From positions 1 to 38,389 of the forward strand of contig JAUNOP010000025.1 in the NCBI GenBank assembly GCA_030537135.1: a DNA stretch of 38,389 nucleotides. Direction: 5' to 3'. The notes under the pieces were generated by a model. That model worked only from the letters and a program-made list of their open reading frames with translations. It was not told where the DNA came from and did not search any database. Positions 23,537-32,660 of this stretch are shown here, one piece after another. Position 1 is the first letter of the stretch; each line of letters begins with the position of its first letter. A program made the position numbers and the translations under genes. This DNA is from Eubacteriales bacterium (GTDB lineage Bacteria > Bacillota > Clostridia > Lachnospirales > Lachnospiraceae).

Positions 23537-24502
23537 ATGAACTATGTAGTGTTTGATCTGGAATGGAATCAGTGTCCGAATGGCAAGGGGAGAGAGATTG
23601 CAGGGCTTCCGTTTGAGATTATAGAGATAGGGGCTGTAAAATTAAATGAGGATAAGGTGATTGTGGACAGCTTTCATGAGCTGGTTAAGCCGACTGTGTA
23701 TAAGTGGATTCATGCCCGTACCAGAGAGGTGATTCATCTGGATTACCAAAATCTCTTGTCAGGGGATATTTTTCCAGAGGCTGTGCAGCGCTTTTTGGAG
23801 TGGTGCGGGGAGGATTTTATATTTTGTACCTGGGGAAATCAGGACTTATATGAGCTTCAGAGAAATCTGAAGTTCTATAACATGCTTGAGAAGCTGCCGG
23901 GACCTATCATTTATTATGATATTCAAAAGATGTTCAGCCTGTGCTTTGAGGATGGAAAAAGCAGGCATTCTCTTGAGTATGCAATTGATTTTCTGGGAGT
24001 TTCCAAGGACTTGAGCTTTCACAGGGCATTGACCGACGCCTATTATACAGGTGTGATTTTGCAGAAAATCAATAAAGAGGAGGTCTTTTGCTATACCTCT
24101 GTGGACGTGTATCAAAATCCAAAGAAAAGAAAGGAAGAGTGCCATTTATCGTACCCTACCTATGATAAGTATGTTTCAAAGGAGTTTGTAAGCAAGGAAA
24201 AAGCCATGAAGGACAGGGAGGTTACAAGCACCAGATGCCCGGTATGCCATCAGCCGGCAAAGAGAAAAATCCGATGGTTTTCTGTGAATTCCAGGCATTA
24301 TTATAGTGTCTCTATTTGTCCTGAGCATGGAATGGTGAAGGGCAAAATCCGCATGAAACGAACAGAGGATGAGAAATTTTATGTGGTAAAAACTCTCAAG
24401 CTGATTGGAGAAGAGGATTTGAAGCTTATTCAGGAGAAGCAGGAGACTCTTCGCGTAAAAAGGCTGCAAAGACGAAGGCAGACAGGCCATAAACATGCAT
24501 GA
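23537..24502 (+). CDS. DEDDh 3'-5' exonuclease with C-terminal zinc-ribbon-like tail
   Basis: A 321-residue protein. The exonuclease domain (1-180) has Asp7/Glu9 (VFDLEW), a middle Asp in TWGNQDLYEL, and the His/Asp pair in FHRALTDAYYTG, giving a DEDDh active site as in RNase T/DnaQ and the 'inhibitor of KinA pathway' group. A second region (about 235-265) has CPVCHQ and a later SICPEHG, which could form a zinc ribbon. A basic tail (KRLQRRRQTGHKH) suggests nucleic-acid binding. It probably trims RNA or DNA 3' ends in the cytoplasm. ATG 23537 has AAGGA 9 bases upstream, better than TTG 23531. Confidence 0.85.
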   Translation: MNYVVFDLEWNQCPNGKGREIAGLPFEIIEIGAVKLNEDKVIVDSFHELVKPTVYKWIHARTREVIHLDYQNLLSGDIFPEAVQRFLEWCGEDFIFCTWGNQDLYELQRNLKFYNMLEKLPGPIIYYDIQKMFSLCFEDGKSRHSLEYAIDFLGVSKDLSFHRALTDAYYTGVILQKINKEEVFCYTSVDVYQNPKKRKEECHLSYPTYDKYVSKEFVSKEKAMKDREVTSTRCPVCHQPAKRKIRWFSVNSRHYYSVSICPEHGMVKGKIRMKRTEDEKFYVVKTLKLIGEEDLKLIQEKQETLRVKRLQRRRQTGHKHA

Positions 24503-24565
24503 TTATTTCTATAAAAATGGAGTCACTTTCACAGCAACACGCTTCGCAAGAGGTGAAAAGATGGG

Positions 24566-24613
24566 TTCACCTGAAGGTGAACAACCACCATAAATAAAAA
24601 TCAGCTGTTTGGC
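24566..24613. repeat. Dispersed repeat family B, copy 1
   Basis: The palindrome GTTCACCT/AGGTGAAC (24565-24572 with 24575-24582) is followed by CACC, ATAAATAAAA and CAGCTG. The same succession occurs at 28218-28265 at roughly 70-75% identity by eye. It separates the exonuclease gene from the ileS promoter. Confidence 0.5.
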
Positions 24614-24640
24614 TTATTTTCGCAGCAAAGAAAAAAAGGC

Positions 24641-24670
24641 TTGACATATGGAAAACGATACCCTTATAAT
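24641..24670 (+). promoter_or_regulatory. ileS promoter (consensus boxes)
   Basis: TTGACA (24641-24646) and TATAAT (24665-24670), both perfect consensus, are separated by 18 bp. Transcription should start near 24677, leaving a leader of about 320 nt that contains the T-box. Confidence 0.9.
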
Positions 24671-24676
24671 GGTACG

Positions 24677-24972
24677 GTATATAAAGACAAAGACATTGAT
24701 AGAGACAGTACTCTGCAGACAAAAGCAGCAGCGAGCCGGGGATGGTGGAAGCCCGGTGCGAGTAGGAGCAGAGGAATATCACTCAGGAGTTGCTGCTCTG
24801 AAGACATGGCTTTTTATGCTTTACAGGTTCTGCAGTCATGCACATAGGAGAAGACGGTTTTCCCCCGTTACAGGGAACAGGTATCGGCAGGTATGCCCGT
24901 ACTTTGTAACAGGTGGTATAGCGAATGCAGTGCTTTCGTCCTTTTACAGAGGACGAGTACTGCTTTTTTTTA
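24677..24972 (+). promoter_or_regulatory. Isoleucine T-box riboswitch leader of ileS
   Basis: A long structured leader. Stem I (about 24690-24800) has a GGGATGGTGGAAGCCCGG apical region and GTGCGAG. The specifier loop contains GAATATCAC with the codon ATC (Ile) at 24778-24780. The T-box sequence AGGTGGTATAGCG (24911-24923) pairs with the uncharged tRNA acceptor end. A terminator (24927-24941 with 24951-24963, then eight or more T) follows. Uncharged tRNA-Ile should favour the antiterminator and allow ileS expression. Confidence 0.92.
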
Positions 24973-24995
24973 TAAAAAAATTAGGAGGGATTAAC

Positions 24996-27900
24996 GTGTA
25001 CCAGAAGGTAGATACGAACTTGAATTTCGTAGAACGCGAGAAAAAAGTAGAACAATTCTGGAAAGACAACCATATTTTTGAGAAAAGTATGGATAACCGA
25101 AAGAAGGGCCCTGAATATACTTTTTATGACGGACCGCCAACTGCAAATGGAAAGCCGCATATTGGCCATGTACTGACCCGTGTAATTAAGGATATGATTC
25201 CGAGATACCGCACCATGAAGGGCTACATGGTTCCACGTAAGGCTGGATGGGATACTCATGGACTTCCCGTAGAGCTGGAGGTGGAGAAGATGCTTGGTCT
25301 GGACGGAAAAGAGCAGATTGAGCAGTATGGTTTGGAGCCATTTATTAATCACTGCAAAGAAAGTGTCTGGAAATACAAGGGGATGTGGGAGGACTTCTCC
25401 AGTACTGTCGGCTTTTGGGCAGACATGGAGCATCCCTATGTAACCTATCATGACGATTTTATTGAATCCGAATGGTGGGCATTAAAACAGATTTGGGATA
25501 AAAAGCTTCTGTACAAGGGCTATAAGGTTGTTCCTTACTGCCCGCGCTGCGGAACTCCGCTCTCCAGCCACGAGGTTGCTCAGGGTTATAAGGATGTAAA
25601 GGAGCGCTCCGCTGTGGTACGCTTCAAATTAAAGGATGAGGACGCCTATGTTCTTGCATGGACAACCACACCGTGGACGCTGCCGTCAAATGTCGCCCTG
25701 TGTGTTAACCCTTCAGAGACCTATGCAAAGGTAAAGGCAGCAGACGGCTATACCTACTATATGGCTGAGGCGCTCCTGGATACGGTTCTTGGAAAGCTGG
25801 GGACAGAGGATACTCCTGCCTACGAGGTTCTTCATACCTATACAGGAAAGGAGCTTGAATACAGAGAGTATGAGCCTTTGTATGATTTTGTGAAGCCAAT
25901 TTGCCAGAGACAGCACAAAAAGGCACACATTATTCTGTGTGATGATTATGTAACTCTCACAGACGGTACCGGCGTAGTTCATCAGGCGCCTGCCTTTGGT
26001 GAGGATGATGCCAGAGTTGGCCGCAAATATGATGTGGCATTTGTACAACTTGTCAATGAAAAGGGTGAGATGACAGAGGAAACTCCATGGGCCGGCATGT
26101 TTGTAAAGAAGGCGGACATGCCGATTCTCAAGGATTTGGAGGAAAGAGGACTTCTGTTTGACGCGCCGAAGTTTGAACACAGCTATCCGCACTGCTGGAG
26201 ATGCGATACGCCTCTGATTTATTATGCAAGAGAATCCTGGTTTATCAAGATGACGGCTGTGAAGGAGGACTTAATCCGCAACAATAATACAATTAACTGG
26301 ATTCCTGAAAGCATTGGAAAGGGACGCTTTGGAGACTGGCTGGAAAATGTGCAGGATTGGGGAATCAGCAGAAACCGTTACTGGGGAACTCCTCTGAATA
26401 TATGGGAGTGTAAGGAATGCGGACATATGCATTCTATTGGCAGCAAGGAAGAACTGAGAGCTATGTCCGATAATTGTCCAAAAGATATCGAGCTTCACAG
26501 ACCTTATATTGACGCTGTCACAATCAGGTGCCCGCACTGTGGAAAAGAGATGCATCGTGTGCCAGAGGTTATTGACTGCTGGTTTGATTCAGGAGCAATG
26601 CCGTTTGCACAGCATCATTACCCATTTGAAAACAAGGAGATATTTGAAAAGCAGTTCCCAGCAGACTTTATTTCAGAGGCTGTTGACCAGACAAGAGGCT
26701 GGTTTTACTCTCTGCTTGCTATCTCTACATTGATTTTTAACAAGGCTCCCTACAAAAACGTGATTGTTCTGGGGCATGTTCAGGATGAAAACGGACAGAA
26801 AATGAGTAAGTCAAAGGGAAATGCAGTAGACCCCTTCAAGGCTCTGGAGACCTATGGCGCAGATGCGATTCGCTGGTATTTCTATATTAATTCTGCTCCA
26901 TGGCTTCCAAACCGCTTCCACGGCAAGGCTGTTGTGGAGGGACAACGCAAATTTATGGGCACTTTGTGGAATACTTACGCATTTTTTGTACTTTATGCCA
27001 ATATTGACAATTTTGACCCAACCAAATATACTTTAGAGTATGAGAAGCTGCCTGTTATGGATAAGTGGCTGCTGTCCAAGCTGAATATTGTGGTTCAGAC
27101 TGTGGACGAGAACCTGGATGCTTATAAGATTCCTGAGACCGCGAGAGCGCTTCAGGATTTTGTGGATGAGATGAGTAACTGGTATGTCAGAAGAAGCCGT
27201 GAGCGCTTCTGGGCAAAGGGTATGGAGCAGGATAAGGTGAACGCTTATATGACTCTGTACACAGCGCTGGTGACAATCTGCAAGGCTGCAGCGCCGATGA
27301 TTCCGTTCATGACAGAGGATATTTATCAGAACCTGGTAAGGAGCGTGGATGCTGATGCTCCGGAAAGCATTCATCTCTGCGATTTTCCTGAGGTGAAGAC
27401 CGAATGGATTGATAAGGAATTGGAAAAAAATATGGAAGAGCTGCTGGAGATTGTTGTGTTAGGACGTGCAGCACGCAACACGGCTAATATTAAGAACCGC
27501 CAGCCGATTGGAACCATGTTTGTGAAGGCTCCTTTTACCATGGATAGCTTCTTTACCAATATTATTGCAGATGAATTGAATATTAAAAACGTAGCATTTG
27601 CAGAGGATGTGAACAACTTTATTTCCTATAGCTTCAAACCGCAGCTGCGTACTGTCGGACCAAAATACGGCAGAATGCTGAATGGAATCCGCAAAGCACT
27701 TGCAGAGCTGGACGGAAGCAAGGCTATGGAGGAATTGAAGACAACTGGTGTGCTGAAGCTTGATATCAACGGCAGCATTGCAGAACTTGCAGAGGAAGAT
27801 CTTCTCATTGAAACTGCCCAGATGGAGGGTTATGTGTCAGAGACAGAAGGAGAGATCTCTGTAGTGCTGGATACCAATCTTAGTCCTGAGCTTATTGAAG

Positions 27901-28151
27901 AAGGCTTTGTAAGAGAAATCATCAGTAAGATTCAGACTATGAGAAAAGAAGCCGGTTTCGAGGTCATGGATAAAATTTGTGTATATGCAAAGGATAATCA
28001 GAAAATTTTGGATATCATGAAAGCCCATGAAGAAGAAATCAAATCAGAAGTACTAGCCAGAGAGCTGGTAATCGGAGACACAGACGGATATGTAAAGGAG
28101 TGGAACATCAACAAAGAGAAGGTTACTCTTGGAGTATCCAAACAAGCATGA
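24996..28151 (+). CDS. ileS: Isoleucyl-tRNA synthetase, eukaryote-like (IleS2) type
   Basis: A 1051-residue class I synthetase: PHIGH (His55-His58), editing domain, CPRCGTPLSSHE in the insertion domain, the CW-CD and DCWFDSGAMP regions, KMSKS at 602-606, and an anticodon-binding domain. Length and ending without the C-terminal zinc finger of IleS1 fit the eukaryote-like clade, often naturally mupirocin-resistant; this is family knowledge, not tested here. The GTG start at 24996 follows AGGAGGGA at 24983-24990. A longer in-frame reading from 24648 would run through the T-box and terminator and is rejected. It attaches Ile to tRNA-Ile, and its T-box carries an Ile specifier. Confidence 0.96.
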   Translation: MYQKVDTNLNFVEREKKVEQFWKDNHIFEKSMDNRKKGPEYTFYDGPPTANGKPHIGHVLTRVIKDMIPRYRTMKGYMVPRKAGWDTHGLPVELEVEKMLGLDGKEQIEQYGLEPFINHCKESVWKYKGMWEDFSSTVGFWADMEHPYVTYHDDFIESEWWALKQIWDKKLLYKGYKVVPYCPRCGTPLSSHEVAQGYKDVKERSAVVRFKLKDEDAYVLAWTTTPWTLPSNVALCVNPSETYAKVKAADGYTYYMAEALLDTVLGKLGTEDTPAYEVLHTYTGKELEYREYEPLYDFVKPICQRQHKKAHIILCDDYVTLTDGTGVVHQAPAFGEDDARVGRKYDVAFVQLVNEKGEMTEETPWAGMFVKKADMPILKDLEERGLLFDAPKFEHSYPHCWRCDTPLIYYARESWFIKMTAVKEDLIRNNNTINWIPESIGKGRFGDWLENVQDWGISRNRYWGTPLNIWECKECGHMHSIGSKEELRAMSDNCPKDIELHRPYIDAVTIRCPHCGKEMHRVPEVIDCWFDSGAMPFAQHHYPFENKEIFEKQFPADFISEAVDQTRGWFYSLLAISTLIFNKAPYKNVIVLGHVQDENGQKMSKSKGNAVDPFKALETYGADAIRWYFYINSAPWLPNRFHGKAVVEGQRKFMGTLWNTYAFFVLYANIDNFDPTKYTLEYEKLPVMDKWLLSKLNIVVQTVDENLDAYKIPETARALQDFVDEMSNWYVRRSRERFWAKGMEQDKVNAYMTLYTALVTICKAAAPMIPFMTEDIYQNLVRSVDADAPESIHLCDFPEVKTEWIDKELEKNMEELLEIVVLGRAARNTANIKNRQPIGTMFVKAPFTMDSFFTNIIADELNIKNVAFAEDVNNFISYSFKPQLRTVGPKYGRMLNGIRKALAELDGSKAMEELKTTGVLKLDINGSIAELAEEDLLIETAQMEGYVSETEGEISVVLDTNLSPELIEEGFVREIISKIQTMRKEAGFEVMDKICVYAKDNQKILDIMKAHEEEIKSEVLARELVIGDTDGYVKEWNINKEKVTLGVSKQA

Positions 28152-28265
28152 TTTGCCGCATGTGAGAATGCGCTTTTCATGAATGCAGTCCGGGACTTTT
28201 TCAATAAACGGACATGATTCGCCTGACGGCAAATCACCACTATGAATAAAAGACAGCTGCTGTGC
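28149..28265. repeat. Extragenic palindrome and dispersed repeat family B, copy 2
   Basis: TGATTTGCCG (28149-28158, covering the ileS stop) pairs with CGGCAAATCA (28227-28236). Between them GTCCG/CGGAC and GAAT/ATTC form an inner stem. From 28218 to 28265 the sequence matches family B (24566-24613): CCTGA, CACCA, ATGAATAAAA, ACAGCTG. It may act as the ileS terminator. GCTAAACGAGCGC (28292-28304) beyond it is the inverted match to 23381-23393. Confidence 0.5.
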
Positions 28266-28362
28266 GTTTTGCATCCACGTTTTGGGGCGGTGCTAAACGA
28301 GCGCTAACAGTGCTGGGCAACCTGCGGCAGCTGCTGTTATTCGCAAAAATAGGAGGTCAGAT

Positions 28363-30819
28363 ATGATTGATAAACAGTTTAAAAAAGAAGCGTTTAAAGA
28401 GAGTGTAAAGGACAATATCAAATTCCTCTACCGCAGAAAGCTTGAAGAAGCAACACAGGAGCAGATTTTTCAGGCTGTAAGCTACACGGTAAAGGATGTT
28501 ATTATTGATAACTGGCTGGAGACTCAGAACGCTTATGAGGCACAGGATCCGAAGATCGTATACTATATGTCCATGGAGTTCCTTATGGGACGTGCCCTTG
28601 GCAACAATCTGATTAATCTGGGAGCTTATGGAGAGGTAAGCGAGGCTCTGAAGGAGCTGGGACTGGATTTGAACTGCATTGAGGATCAAGAACCCGATCC
28701 TGCCCTTGGCAACGGCGGTCTTGGAAGACTGGCTGCCTGTTTCCTGGATTCACTGGCTACTCTGGGCTACTGTGCGTATGGCTGCGGTATTCGTTACCGT
28801 TACGGTATGTTCAAGCAGAAGATTGAGAATGGTTTCCAGAAGGAGGTTCCAGATAACTGGCTGAAGAATGGCTATCCGTTTGAGCTGCGCCGTCCGGAGT
28901 ATGCGAAAGAGGTTCATTTTGGCGGATATGTGGACGTTGTTTATGACCAGCAGACCGGCCAGAACAAATTTGTACACAAGGGCTATCAGGCAGTAAGAGC
29001 CGTTCCGTTTGATATGCCTATCGTGGGCTACAACAACAAGATTGTAAACACCTTAAGAATCTGGGATGCAGAGCCGATTACTGATTTCCAGCTTGATTCC
29101 TTTGACAAGGGTGATTACAAGAAGGCTGTTGAGCAGCAGAATCTGGCAAAGAACATTGTAGAGGTTCTTTATCCAAATGACAATCATTACGCAGGCAAGG
29201 AGCTGCGTCTGAAACAGCAGTATTTCTTTGTATCTGCTTCCCTTCAGGCAGCAGTGGCAAAATATAAGAAGAAACATGATGATATCACAAAGCTGCATGA
29301 GAAGGCTATCTTCCAGATGAACGATACCCATCCGACAGTAGCTGTGGCAGAGCTTATGAGAATCCTCATGGATGAGGAAGGCCTGGGCTGGGATCAGGCA
29401 TGGGCTGTTACGACCAAGTGCTGCGCTTACACCAACCATACTATCATGAGCGAGGCTCTGGAAAAATGGCCGATCGAGCTGTTCTCCAGACTGCTTCCGA
29501 GAATTTATCAGATTATTGAGGAAATTAATAAGAGATTTATCTGGGAAATTCAGCGCAGATATCCGAACAACTATGAGAAGATCAAGAAGATGGCTATTAT
29601 CTATGACGGTCAGGTTAAGATGGCTCATCTTGCAATCGTTGCAGGTTTCTCTGTAAACGGTGTGGCAGAGCTGCATACAGAAATCCTGAAGAATCAGCAG
29701 CTGAAGGATTTCTATGAGATGATGCCTGAGAAGTTCAACAACAAGACCAACGGTATTACGCAGAGACGTTTCCTGCTTCATGGAAATCCGCTTCTGGCTA
29801 ACTGGGTAACGGATCACATTGGTGCTGACTGGATTACCGATCTGCCTCAGATTAAGAAAATTGCAATCTATGCAGACGATGCAAAGGCTCAGCAGGAATT
29901 CATGAACATTAAGTATCAGAATAAGGTTCGTCTGGCTAAGTATATTCTGGAGCATAATGGAGTGGAAGTAAATCCGCGCTCTATCTTTGACGTACAGGTT
30001 AAGAGACTCCATGAATACAAGCGCCAGCTTCTGAACATCCTGCATGTTATTTACCTGTATAACCAGATTAAGCAGCATCCGGAAATGGATTTCTATCCAA
30101 GAACCTTTATCTTCGGAGCAAAGGCTTCTGCCGGTTACCATCGCGCAAAGCTGATTATCAAATTAATCAACTCTGTTGCTGATGTTGTAAATAATGACGC
30201 TTCCATCAATGGAAAGCTGAAGGTTGTATTTATTGAGAACTATCGTGTTTCCAATGCAGAGATGATTTTTGCAGCAGCCGATGTTTCTGAGCAGATTTCC
30301 ACAGCAAGTAAGGAAGCTTCTGGTACAGGCAACATGAAGTTCATGCTGAACGGCGCAGTGACTCTGGGAACCATGGACGGAGCCAACGTAGAGATGATAG
30401 AAGAGGTAGGGGCAGAGAATGCCTTTATCTTTGGTCTGTCCTCTCAGGAGGTTATTAACTATGAGAACTATGGCGGCTATGATCCAAATGTTATCTACAA
30501 CACTGATTATGAAATCCGCAATGTCATGATGCAGCTGATTAATGGAACCTTCTCCTCTGACACAGAGCTGTTCCGAGATCTGTTTGATTCTCTGCTTACA
30601 AACAGGAATTGTGATCGCCCTGACCAGTACTTTACTCTGGCAGACTTCCGTTCCTATGCAGAGGCTCAGAGAAGGGTAGAGGCTGCATACCGCGATGAGG
30701 CAGGCTGGGCTAGAAAGGCTATCCTGAATACAGCATGTGCAGGCAAATTCACATCTGACAGAACGATTCAGCAGTATGTGGATGAGATCTGGCATCTGGA
30801 TAAGGTTGTAATTCAGTAA
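28363..30819 (+). CDS. glgP: Glycogen/maltodextrin phosphorylase
   Basis: 818 residues, full length for the GT35 family. Conserved segments include DPALGNGGLGRLAACFLDSL, NDTHPTVAVAELMR and the pyridoxal-phosphate site EASGTGNMKFMLNG with Lys659. It releases glucose-1-phosphate from alpha-1,4-glucans in the cytoplasm. The start is supported by AGGAGGT 6-7 bases upstream, and a strong terminator follows, so it is monocistronic. Glycogen versus maltodextrin preference cannot be told from sequence alone. Confidence 0.96.
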   Translation: MIDKQFKKEAFKESVKDNIKFLYRRKLEEATQEQIFQAVSYTVKDVIIDNWLETQNAYEAQDPKIVYYMSMEFLMGRALGNNLINLGAYGEVSEALKELGLDLNCIEDQEPDPALGNGGLGRLAACFLDSLATLGYCAYGCGIRYRYGMFKQKIENGFQKEVPDNWLKNGYPFELRRPEYAKEVHFGGYVDVVYDQQTGQNKFVHKGYQAVRAVPFDMPIVGYNNKIVNTLRIWDAEPITDFQLDSFDKGDYKKAVEQQNLAKNIVEVLYPNDNHYAGKELRLKQQYFFVSASLQAAVAKYKKKHDDITKLHEKAIFQMNDTHPTVAVAELMRILMDEEGLGWDQAWAVTTKCCAYTNHTIMSEALEKWPIELFSRLLPRIYQIIEEINKRFIWEIQRRYPNNYEKIKKMAIIYDGQVKMAHLAIVAGFSVNGVAELHTEILKNQQLKDFYEMMPEKFNNKTNGITQRRFLLHGNPLLANWVTDHIGADWITDLPQIKKIAIYADDAKAQQEFMNIKYQNKVRLAKYILEHNGVEVNPRSIFDVQVKRLHEYKRQLLNILHVIYLYNQIKQHPEMDFYPRTFIFGAKASAGYHRAKLIIKLINSVADVVNNDASINGKLKVVFIENYRVSNAEMIFAAADVSEQISTASKEASGTGNMKFMLNGAVTLGTMDGANVEMIEEVGAENAFIFGLSSQEVINYENYGGYDPNVIYNTDYEIRNVMMQLINGTFSSDTELFRDLFDSLLTNRNCDRPDQYFTLADFRSYAEAQRRVEAAYRDEAGWARKAILNTACAGKFTSDRTIQQYVDEIWHLDKVVIQ

Positions 30820-30844
30820 ATTAAAATGTAAATGATGTTATACC

Positions 30845-30894
30845 AGCAGGGCATTTTCACCTTTGAGATAAGGTGGGAATGTCCTGCTTTTTTT
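30845..30894 (+). terminator. glgP terminator
   Basis: AGCAGGGCATTTTCACCTT pairs with AAGGTGGGAATGTCCTGCT around a short loop, followed by seven or more T. Confidence 0.9.
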
Positions 30895-30956
30895 ATTACT
30901 ATATAGCATTTTACCGTGTATACTATATATAAATAATACAGAGAGGAGGATATTAT

Positions 30957-32541
30957 ATGAAGAGGAAACCATTTATAACAAAGTGTGCGGCGGTTCTGCT
31001 TGCAATGTGTATGCTGATTGGGGATACCTCCCTTATTTTCGCAGCAGAAGGTATGGCAGAGGAAGATATGTTTACACAGAGCGACGCTGCATATCAGGAT
31101 TTCATGCTTCCTGTTGAAGAGGTGACTGAAGAGTCAGAAGGTTCTGGAATGGAAAATGAAATATTTCAGGAAACAGAAGGCTTTGAGGCAGAAAATGGGG
31201 AAGCAGAGGTTCCACTTGAAGAGATACCCGGAGAGCATGACAGTTTTGTGGATGAAACACCGGATATTTCTGGTGATGCCCAGGAGGATGATTCACAAGA
31301 GCCGGGTACACAGGAGGAAGAAGAGCTTTTGCTTGAGCAGGATATTTTCAGTGACGACCCTTATGAGGGCGGCGATGAGCCGGAAGAGGTGGAGGAAGAT
31401 ATCTTTGGACAAGCAATGACAGATTCCCCGGAGGCTCAGGGAAAGGTTGACCTGGCTAATCTCAGCTATACATTTACAACGCTGGATGGAGCTGCTGTAA
31501 ATACCACAGCTGCTGAGAAGCCAAAGCTGTTAATCTTTTTCCAGACAGAATGCTGGAACTGTAAGGCAGTGCTGCAGATGCTTCGCAGCGCAGAAGAGGA
31601 CTTGAGCGGCATGGAGCTTCTTGCAGTTGAGATTTCAGAAAAAACATCCGGGGAAATCAGGGAATTTGCAGGCAGCTATGGACCGTAGAACGCTGCATAT
31701 TGTTCTGACGCAGAGGCAGTGTGGGCTTATGGAGAAGTACTGGGAGCAGGAGAGCATTACAACTCCCCTTGTTGTACTGATTAATCAGAAGGACAGGATT
31801 GTATATTATAGTTTGGGATATCGGGAAAATTTGCTGGCTGCCATACAAGAATGTCTGGCAGCAACAGATGCCCTGCACAGGAATATACTATTACTTATGA
31901 GCTGAATGGAGGAACAAACAGCGAAAATAATCCTTCTGTTTATCAGCAGTGAGACGATTGTTTTGAAGCCGGCGACAGGAAAGGGCTATGAATTTGTAGG
32001 CTGGTTCCGTGATAAGGCCCGTAAGAACAGGGTGACGGAAATCCCAAAGGGAAGTATAGGGGATATTACTTTGTATGCAAAGTGGAATCCAAAACGATAT
32101 CGAATTGTATTTAGCGGAAACGGAGCCACCGGCGGAAAAGGAAGCACAAAGACAATGGTATGTCAATATGGGAAGAAATACACGCTTCCAATGACAGGCT
32201 TTGTAAGGCCTGAATATGCTGCTGTGACATGGAATACAAAGCCGGATGGAAGCGGAAAGAAGTACTTTATGCTGAGTCAGATATCAAATTTGTCTTCCCA
32301 AAATGGCGGGGCAGTCAGACTTTATGCAGAGCTGTATAGAACTGCTGCATACACTGGTTATGGAGCAGGAGAGGGGATTGTGATTGCTGCCCCTGAGGAC
32401 TCTATACGAGATGCTATAGACAGCTTGGTTTATGAATACACAGACCTTGCCTTGTCTTCAGAGTTCTCTAAGGTTGGCGCAGCAGTGGTTTATGATGAGA
32501 ACAGCAATACATTTTGCTGTGTCTTTGAATTTTCTAATTAA
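30957..32541 (+). pseudogene. Broken gene for a secreted thioredoxin-like / InlB-repeat / CAP protein
   Basis: The start is intact: AGAGGAGG, then a signal peptide (AAVLLAMCMLIGDTSLIFAA) and a very acidic linker to about residue 165. A thioredoxin-like domain with CWNC then breaks at a TAG (31686-31688). Coding sense continues beyond the stop (SDAEAVWAYGEVLGAG, frame 3), shifts to frame 1 (TTPLVVLINQKDRIVYYSLG), returns to frame 3 near 31875 (EYTITYELNGGTNSENN, the start of an InlB B-repeat), and goes back to frame 1 at about 31950 (TIVLKPATGKGYEFVGWF, ITLYAKWNP). The end (SSEFSKVGAAVVYDENSN) looks like the tail of a CAP/SCP domain. One nonsense and at least three frameshifts make it a pseudogene. 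Sequencing error is unlikely to explain so many. Confidence 0.85.
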
Positions 32542-32632
32542 TGCTCATGATTGAAGAAGTGCTTACCAGGATAGGCAGAAGTACCATGCAACATAAGGAA
32601 AAATATTTCTATGGGACACCTTTGACAAAAGG

Positions 32633-32660
32633 AAGCGGAGAGCCTCACACTCTCCGCTTT
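32633..32660. terminator. Bidirectional terminator between the broken gene and spmA
   Basis: Perfect 10-bp arms AAGCGGAGAG/CTCTCCGCTT (32633-32642, 32650-32659) with a 7-base loop. T-rich tails follow on both strands. It overlaps the last codons of spmA. Confidence 0.8.

Noticed and set aside
24648-24995. N-terminal extension of isoleucyl-tRNA synthetase by 116 residues
   Set aside because: It translates the T-box leader and terminator and begins before the predicted transcription start. GTG 24996 has a good ribosome binding site and matches the family N-terminus.
29053-30141. 362-codon minus-strand open frame inside glgP
   Set aside because: Antisense shadow of a highly conserved phosphorylase gene, with low-complexity Leu/Ile/His-rich translation.
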